Source: Gamarada debralockiae
Taxonomy: Eukaryota; Ascomycota; Leotiomycetes; Helotiales; Hyphodiscaceae
Length of the DNA stretch: 40,136 bases
Direction of reading: 5' to 3'
NCBI GenBank assembly: GCA_002803225.1
Contig: NXFV01000194.1
Span: forward strand, 1 to 40,136
In this document: positions 33,841-40,136 of the stretch, piece after piece
Layout: the number at the start of each line of letters is the position of its first letter
Position numbering within the stretch: position 1 is the first letter of the stretch
Made by a program: the position numbers and the translations under genes
The notes under the pieces: model-generated
What the model saw: only the letters and a program-made list of their open reading frames with translations
Databases searched by the model: none
Told to the model about the DNA's origin: nothing

Positions 33841-35866
33841 CTATATCGATGGGGAAGGGATATCGTCATATTGATATTCTTCCAGATCCTTCAATTCAGC
33901 GATATAAGCTTCGACGTCAACCAAAGTCCTTGTTTCAGAATTAACGGATCCTGCATCCGACCATACTGACGAAGAATCTGCGGCCTTTGCAAGACTCTCT
34001 TTCAAGCTCTTGCGATAACGCTCCTTTCCCTTTAGTGCTCGCTCAAGATCCTTATTGAGGTCAAGTATCATAGCCCTCTGCTTATCTACTAACCGCCACA
34101 ATTGGGCATTCTGTGCCGCCCTGGACTGCATCTCCTTTAGCAGATCTATGACAGCTTCCGCTGATCTCGCCGCGCGAAAATGAGTGACAATATCAGGCGA
34201 TAGTCTGGACGGCTGCATGTCACGTGGGGATTTATGAGCAGGCGTGCCACCAGAGAGAGGAGATTTTCCGACGGAGGTCCTCTCAATTCGACTAATGCTG
34301 CCTGGAAATTGACCACTATGTAGCCTAGTTTGGGCCGCCGTAGACAGCTCAAATATGAATCCAGTTGATTCAGTAATAGCTTGTGCCACCTCGGTTTTAC
34401 CGCGGGCCAGTATCCCAGGAGCCAGGTTGTCGGAAGCAACAAAACCTATAAATGAGTAGGCAGCATTACCGGGCAATAGATCCCAAAGGACAATTGGCAT
34501 TCTCAAGAGGACCAATGTCGAACAGCTTTTGTAGATGCCTTGAATCTTCACACTATTGGCTGCCGATGGAATGTTCCTCACCCACTCGCACCAAGCGCGC
34601 ACTTTCTTGTTGTCATCATCGTCTTCAAGAAAAGAATCTTCGTCGAGCCGCACGGCGAGCAGAATCTCAAGCGAGTTGTTTGTCGCTACAGAATCCGCAA
34701 CTTCAGTTGGTGCTGTGGATGCAGTTGCCTCAGAGTCTCCTCCGGAACCTGGGTCATCGATGCTTGTTGTTGAAGAATTCGGAGAAGGTGTAGGTTGCGC
34801 AATAGGCACAGCAGTAAAGGGAGTCAACATGATACTTCTGCATGGCGTCTCATTCGTTAGAAAACAATGAACCGGCGTTCTTCGTTTGTGGCATTCGTAT
34901 TTTGGGCAACTCTTTTCATCTCGCCAGATGTTCCCGTTGCTGTCTCTGAGGAGGGCTGGTTTCCAATTCTTCAGGTACCCGATTACTCTGCTATGGAGAT
35001 CTGCGACAGAGTACGGTGCAGTCACGAAAGACTCTTCAAGCACTCGGATAAGGGCATTCGTGAAAGAATGTGGGCCGACGATTGGGGCTTGGGTTTCGAA
35101 TCCACAAGCTGCGATGACTTCCGTGACTCCTTGCCCTGATACGCTTACAGCTGGATGCGATGAGTGGCAGCTATCGTAAAGCAGGAGCACATCCAGTTCG
35201 CTTTCTTCGACAAGTTGTTGCACACCACCGGAAGGCATGGTTGGTGAACCGGGCTTGTCAGTCCTGTAAGGCATGTCTCGTAAGTCTCCATTCAATACTG
35301 GGAAGTAGATACATACGCTGTCCAGATCGGGGGTTCATTGGTCTACTGGCTTAAGCGGGTATGCCCCGCATAATAAACAATTAGAAGACATTCCGGCCCG
35401 GCCTTGAGAAGGAAGGATGACAGCTGTGATATCGTAGCCAATCCAGGCGACTTTCGCGGGATCCTAAATTCATGGACTTCGAATCGATAAATATTAGAGA
35501 ATACGTGGCCCAGTCGCTTGATCTCTTTCTCCACGCCGAGATTGTCGTCCTCCCAGCTAATTAGTATAGCATGTACCTCCGTATACCGGTTCTTCTTGTT
35601 TCGAGAGTGCCAGACCGCATTGACCGCTTCTTGGAGGTCCTCCGCAAACTTCTCGATAGTCGATATATGCCCCTCCACGAAGGAAGTATCGTGTGTGTTC
35701 AGGCGAATGAAGCCTTCCTTGTGTAGCGCAACGTCCTAGAGCTTTGTAAGCAAAGGCAGCGCTGGGACGTCCGCGGTCCTCAAAATCGAAAATCGCCACT
35801 AAAAAAACTCACAGAGCTGTCGGGATCTTCTTCAATATTCGACATAGACGAGGACGAAGTAGCCAT
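33841..35866 (-). CDS. Caspase-like protein B, in-frame TAG in exon 2
   Basis: Exons are 35866-35813, 35735-35317 and 35263-33841, giving 631 codons with one internal TAG at codon 149 (35343-35345). The fold and motifs parallel paralogue A: HAILISWEDDNLG, His143 in IVYYAGHT, Cys190 in LLLYDSCHSS, TEVIAACGFETQAP and HSFTNAL. A Ser/Thr/Pro-rich linker leads to the shared C-terminal module VKIQGIYKSCSTLVLLRMPIVLWDLLPG. After it comes a coiled coil that A lacks (LWRLVDKQRAMILDLNKDLERALKGKERYRK). In A the position equivalent to the TAG is Gln, so CAG-to-TAG is likely. A second donor (GTAGAC at 35346) in the same phase would splice the stop out but drop nine conserved residues (TNEPPIWTA). Confidence 0.72.
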
Positions 35867-36453
35867 GATTTTTACTTCTGTTGGACTCTGGCCCGTCTTG
35901 TAGACCTGAGTCGAGAGCGTGTCGTTTCACTTTCGGAGCCGCCTGGGTGTGGCTGGGCGATAGCCGCCGGGCTGTGTCGCTGTGATCGGATGTACTTTTC
36001 ACCGCCGAGACTCTGTTGATAGTGTGTTCTCATATACTAAATGGTTTTCGATTGATAGGTCAGCAGAAAGACTTCATTTTTAATTATACTTGAAGATGGG
36101 ATTGGATTGAGAAATCTCCGATGTTGGTTCAGTCAATCCAAAGTGTTTTTCCGTGACCAGTTTTAGGCAGAGTCTGGGCCATGCACGTGTGCCTCGAAGC
36201 AGAACCATGTCAATAAGGCACTAAGAACTTCACCAGTCAGTACGGTGCAAGGCTTCCCTCCCGTCATCGCAATCATCTGCAATTGAAAACACATGTTCTT
36301 TATTCTCTGGGGAATTTGAATTCTGGTCTATAGACTCAGTAGCTGAGACCCTTGCCTAGGTAGAGATCAGCAGCGAATGCTTCTAGTTCTCTCTGCTGGA
36401 CTCTCACCCACCAGATTTCAAGTCTAGCCACGATTAGCCCCTTGCATTCTCCT
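35867..36453. other. Intergenic region, no gene seen
   Basis: This holds the promoter of caspase-like gene B and the 3' flank of the NAD+ synthetase gene. The frame 36581-36336 (-) is a shadow of the last NAD+ synthetase exon. Nothing else stands out. Confidence 0.45.
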
Positions 36454-39400
36454 TCACTTCCTCGTTCTTTTCTCGATCTTCTCCACTTCCTTATCGATTT
36501 TCTTGAAGCTCCAGCTGCTCCAAAACGACGGATACAAGAACGGCCTGAGGTCAAAGCGATTGTCGTCTGGCGAGTAGTCATTGCAGTGCAATGCCGGGGT
36601 GAGGGTCGTCATCTGTTCAAGGTCTCGGAGTCAGCATTACTTCTCCTGGAGATGGCTGAGAGTAGCGAAAATGGTTCATGAGAAGCGATGATGGGAGGAA
36701 TTCCTCCTCTCGACTGCTGAAACAGTCTGTAATAGGAAGAAAGGAAGCTGAGAACACGAACCTTGTGCCTGTTGATCGCATAGAAATTGAAGAAGCACTT
36801 GACCTTATCCGCAATCTCGTGCGGTTCATAAGCGGGGCCATCATCGTCAGGTCCACGCTTGCGATCATTGCTCCACTCGTGTACCAGTCGCTGGAACATG
36901 CCAAATGGGCCAAGCTTGTTGACCTTTCGAAGACGGCCTAGACGTCAAAATCTCGGAGTCAGTATTGCCTAATAAGGTAGAATTTAGAGTTTTGACAATG
37001 ACTCTTGAGTCGTCTACTCTCAAGATATGTCTAGAGAGTTGAAAACTCGCGAGACATCCAAAGTAAGCAAGAATGCTCCGAGAATTAAACCTACCGAAGG
37101 TTGTGAGCTCGTCATATGTCATACCCATATCAACCTCGTCGCTTTGAACGTAGGTGTCTGAGATCGGCTCGAGTTCGGCAGTAGGCACAGCCTCGAGGAA
37201 TTCGTGGAGACATGGGATGTTGAAGTTTGTTTCGGCCCAAGCTATGAAGCGTTTCAGGTCGCTCTTGTCAATGCTGCCAATTGGGTTGATGTCTGCGGAA
37301 GAACAATCATACTTGCTGTATTGACAAGTTAGCAAATGGGTTCAATTGACGGGGTCACTGTCCAATAGATAATCTGTAAAATAAGGGTTTTACTGTCACA
37401 AAACTTACGTGAGGTAGCCGCGCAAAGATTCTCCTACGTTTGCACTTCCTAGGACGAGGAGACTTCCGCCGCCAGGACGTTGACGAGTAGTCGGTAATAT
37501 CTGGGCGAATTCGTAGGCTGTAACCATTCTTGACCGTGCCTGAATATTCTGCAGGGTCAGATTCTCGGCTTGGGTACCTCCTTCAGTTTTGAACTTTGGC
37601 TCAAATTTTAATGCGTTAACAATCAGGTTACGCTGTGCGTTATAGACTTCATCGATGTCGAGGTTGACATGGTAAGAGCCAATCGCATTTGACAGATCTT
37701 TGGCTCTTGATCTCGTTTGCTTCGAGCTTTGCTTGCTTATACCCATGTAGACAGTGTGCAAGACCTGGTTGCACAATTCTTGTGGTGTCTCAGGGATGCC
37801 GTCTGCATACTTGGCGATGCGCTTAACATCCTCGATAACTTGCTTATTCCAAGCCTTGCATGCTTCCACAACCATCCGACACATCGAAAACAGTATCGTC
37901 GCAGTTGCACAAGAATCGATACCTCCTGAGAGAGCAATGAGATACCCCGCTGTACCGGACCGTCTGAGATAGTCCCAAAGATAAGCACCCGTGCAAAGCG
38001 CAATCTCTTCTTCGGGCGAGTGATATCTAGGTTGGATCGCAGGACTCGGGCTTATGCCGAGATTTAAATCGTCCTCTTCTGAGCCCACTTCAAACTTGGT
38101 CTGTATTCTGCGATATTTTGCTATAGATCTGGCGGCTTGAAGACGTCGAGATATGGCAGAACGGTACGCTCGCACCTCCTCGAGATCAATCGTGGCAGTA
38201 ACAACTTCAACGTCGTTGAGGCTAAACTCTGACGCTTGAGCTACAACTTGGCCGTTCACCAAGATCATGGCGCATCTATCATAGTAGAGTCTGTCTCCAT
38301 CACACCCTTGCTGGTTTGAATAAAGATAAACCCCCTCATTCTTTTTGGTCGCTTCCACGATGAGGTCCAGACGAGTGTCGAGCTTTCGGAGCGTGAAGTG
38401 GGATCCGCTAGAATTTGTCATAATTTCAACGCCATCTAGGCTCATATGAGTGTGGGGTAAATCGGGAGTGAAGAGCTCTTCCTATTCACGTGTTAGCAAC
38501 GTTCGTATCATCGTGACATATCACCAAGGGGCTTACACAGGTCTCTGCACCGATACAAGTTTCGGGAGTAGAAATGACGGCATCTCCAAACATAACATAG
38601 GTTTCTCCTTGGAGCCTCTGAATCATCCTAGGTAGGTGGTATTCTTCATACTCTCGTGGGCGTAGCCAAGGTGTAAAACTGTGAGGCATCAGGGTCAGCG
38701 CTTCCGGGATGGGACGGGATGGTGTGATTTGAAACACGTGATCGCAGACAACCCCTGGCAGGAGATATTTTCTTTGGGCCAGAACTACGACTCAAATCTC
38801 ATGGATGAAACAAGAGCAGAATGAATTTGCTTGTTTCGGGAAAAGGTGCTTACTGTCTCATCTCGCGGTAATTTCCATCTGCAACATTTCAGAGTCAGCA
38901 TATGCTTGATCAGGGAAGAGTAACAGAGCTGATAGAGCTTTCGGGAGTTCACCGAAAGCATTCTACTCGAAAGTTATCCGTTTCAGAGTAGAATTCGGAG
39001 TAAAGCTCGTAGATTGCCACGGAATAGGGAACAAATGGGCCTCACCGTTGGCTAACCACATCTTCGGGCTGCAGAATCTCGGAGTCAGCATATGCTCAAA
39101 AGGACAAGAAGGTAAGAGCCGAGCGAGCTTTGGGGAGTTCCGAGATAACTCTAAGACATCCATTTTGGAGACTAGAGTTCGGGAGTAAGACTCTCGAAAT
39201 GGAAATAATTTTCTCCGAAAATTTACATACCGTATGAGAAGAATCTTCCCATTCAAACAAATGATGCGGCAATTGTAGCGTTCCGATGTTGCACCGGCTG
39301 TCCAGATCTCGGAGTCAGTATTGCCTAAGCAGCTTGGAGTTGTGACAATGACTCATGAGTCGTCTACTCTCAGGACATGTTGAGAGTTAAAGAGTCGCGA

Positions 39401-39836
39401 AACATCCGAAGTAGGAAATAGTGCTTCGAGAATTAGGGGACGCACCATTCCAATGTCAAGAAGGATGTCATTACACTCTTTGCCCAGTAAGATCCTTTCG
39501 AGCATCTCCCAACAGAAGAGATAAAGGTCCTGCTCAAGGAGATGATCAAGACATCCATAGCCACATATTTCAAGTTCAGGGCCAACTCTAAGCTTGGCTC
39601 TAGCTTCTTTGGCCTTCTGATGCTCTCGATAATTCGTTTGGTGTTACCCTCGAAGTCCAGAGCTGTGCGAACGGGGATTCAGTAATTGCTTCATTTAGAA
39701 GGATTCTACAGCATATTCTGCTCCAGAGACATGTTTCAAGAGCAACTACTCCTGAAACAATCTCGAAGGAAATGTTTTGCTCTTACGTACCCCATTGGTT
39801 CAGGTTGCACGTGGCAACCGTCACGAGATGTCCCAT
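36454..39836 (-). CDS. QNS1: Glutamine-dependent NAD+ synthetase, two frame lesions
   Basis: This makes NAD+ from deamido-NAD+, ATP and glutamine. Exons are 39836-39791, 39662-39446, 39297-39231, 39068-39046 (23 nt), 38878-38854 (25 nt), 38678-38537, 38481-37409, 37315-37095, 36937-36762 and 36612-36454. The N-terminal amidase keeps its nitrilase triad: Glu in [12 protein letters not shown], Lys in RPKMWLAN, Cys in CIGAETCEELF. The synthetase keeps the P-loop [11 protein letters not shown] and [15 protein letters not shown]. Conserved ANVDE reads ANVGE. Exon 2 is one base short (between ESIR and [11 protein letters not shown], about 39614) and exon 3 four bases short (after PVQHRN, about 39280); the net -5 does not restore frame. 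Either this is a recent pseudogene or second copy, or the assembly is wrong at two sites. Six of its nine introns look related to each other. Confidence 0.85.
36613..36761 (-). repeat. Introner-like intron 9 of QNS1
   Basis: 149 nt. It ends AATGCTGACTCCGAG then 11 nt to the true acceptor (..GAACAG), fixed by the join [14 protein letters not shown]. The conserved 3' block is shared with the other long introns, while the 5' half is diverged. Confidence 0.55.
36938..37094 (-). repeat. Introner-like intron 8 of QNS1
   Basis: 157 nt. It is closely related to intron 2 of the same gene: a hand alignment over two gap-free blocks gives 84 of 99 positions identical, including GAGAGTAGACGACTCA and AGGCAATACTGACTCCGAG. 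The acceptor (GTCTAG) lies 14 nt beyond the shared block. Confidence 0.75.
38679..38853 (-). repeat. Introner-like intron 5 of QNS1, diverged
   Basis: 175 nt. Its end (GCGCTGACCCTGATGCCTCACAG) fits the shared 3' block with several substitutions, and the length matches the family. The 5' half is not clearly alignable, so this is the weakest member I list. Confidence 0.35.
38879..39045 (-). repeat. Introner-like intron 4 of QNS1
   Basis: 167 nt. It shares ACGAGCTTTACTCCGAA near the middle and AGCATATGCTGACTC at the branch site with intron 3. The usual CCGAG is changed here to TGAA. Acceptor GTTGCAG. Confidence 0.6.
39069..39230 (-). repeat. Introner-like intron 3 of QNS1
   Basis: 162 nt. It contains ATTTTCGGAG, GAGAGTCTTACTCCCGAA and GAGCATATGCTGACTCCGAG, which link it both to intron 4 and to the SCYL2-like gene's long intron. 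Short inverted segments (AACTCTA..TAGAGTT) suggest folding. Acceptor CTGCAG, 9 nt past the shared block. Confidence 0.65.
39298..39445 (-). repeat. Introner-like intron 2 of QNS1
   Basis: 148 nt, the closest relative of intron 8. It contains the palindrome GACTCATGAGTC and the end block AGGCAATACTGACTCCGAG, with acceptor GGACAG 10 nt further on. Confidence 0.75.
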
Positions 39837-40136
39837 CTGCGTGGCAATAAGGGAGGTGTCTACAGGCCGCTGTTGGAAAAATCTGTTCCCAAAATGGGTA
39901 AGAATGGAGTTTCGGTCGGTTGAAGGAGTACAGGTGAGAGTGAGACGGGAATATTTCGATTTCGATACCTGCCGGAATGACTAATCGTCGTCCGTATGCC
40001 TCAGGCTTCAAAGATGAGCTTTCAGTACAGGCCTGCCTTCGCTAAATTAATTTAGCGTTGTTCAAGGGCCTAGGCTATACGGGGGAGAAAAAGGTGGCCC
40101 AAATTGGCCCCCTATGTCCTTTTTCTAGACTCAAGT
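39837..40136. other. Upstream of QNS1, right window edge
   Basis: This is the NAD+ synthetase promoter, with a repeat-like end. No gene is seen. From about 40035 the composition changes to short palindromes and GGCC-rich blocks, possibly the edge of a transposon that continues beyond the window. Confidence 0.4.
40040..40057. repeat. Perfect 18-bp palindrome
   Basis: CGCTAAATTAATTTAGCG is its own reverse complement. It is followed by GCCTAGGC (also palindromic) and GGCC-CAAATT-GGCC. This could be a transposon end or a protein-binding site. Confidence 0.5.

Noticed and set aside
39663..39790. QNS1 intron 1 as another introner copy
   Set aside because: It is 128 nt and its end (GCAATTACTGAATCCCCG) is only loosely similar, so it is too diverged to include.
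1..40136. CRISPR arrays, tRNA, rRNA or bacterial-type operons
   Set aside because: No regularly spaced repeats, tRNA cloverleaf signatures or rRNA-like blocks were seen; gene structure is clearly fungal.

Overview
This is a nuclear fragment from a filamentous ascomycete (Pezizomycotina, most likely Leotiomycetes/Helotiales). The evidence is many short GT-AG introns of about 45-65 nt with CTRAC-type branch sites, fungal-only families (Zn2Cys6 regulator, HET domain, fungal Hsp70-like ATPase, CYP504-like P450) and AT-rich stretches with C-to-T type decay. All gene models were built by hand from reading frames, splice sites and remembered family motifs. No database search was possible.

Layout. 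1-2890: a possible solo LTR and a decayed membrane-protein gene. 2894-11299: a conserved housekeeping block holding an SCY1/SCYL2-type pseudokinase (-), mitochondrial branched-chain aminotransferase (+), complex I ESSS subunit (-) and an F-box protein (-). 11737-15647: a small frame-broken gene, a long Ser/Gln-rich protein gene interrupted by one TAG, and an AIG1-like P-loop GTPase (all -). 16471-18798: an intact 11-exon Hsp70-like (HSPA12-type) gene (+). 20180-22090: a heavily mutated HET-domain pseudogene (-) split by a 219-bp MITE. 23482-35866: two caspase-like paralogues in opposite orientation, flanking a catabolic trio of CYP504-like P450 (-), fumarylacetoacetase (+) and a Zn2Cys6 regulator (-). 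36454-39836: glutamine-dependent NAD+ synthetase (-), with ten exons and two frame lesions.

How the genes may work together. The P450 and fumarylacetoacetase share a 544-bp divergent promoter carrying a duplicated GC-rich element. They fit phenylacetate/tyrosine breakdown through homogentisate, and the adjacent regulator is a candidate controller. The GTPase, Hsp70-like ATPase, HET remnant and caspase-like pair resemble the accessory gene sets expanded in filamentous fungi for self/non-self recognition and cell death. That grouping is inference.

Most interesting signals: (1) a family of related 149-175 nt introns, six in the NAD+ synthetase gene and one in the SCYL2-like gene, that look like introner-like elements; (2) a MITE whose removal with one TA copy restores the frame of the HET gene around it; (3) caspase-like paralogues sharing a C-terminal module I cannot name, each carrying a single lesion (a 1-nt deletion in one, an in-frame TAG with a competing splice donor in the other); (4) many accessory genes broken by one small lesion while the core metabolic genes are intact.
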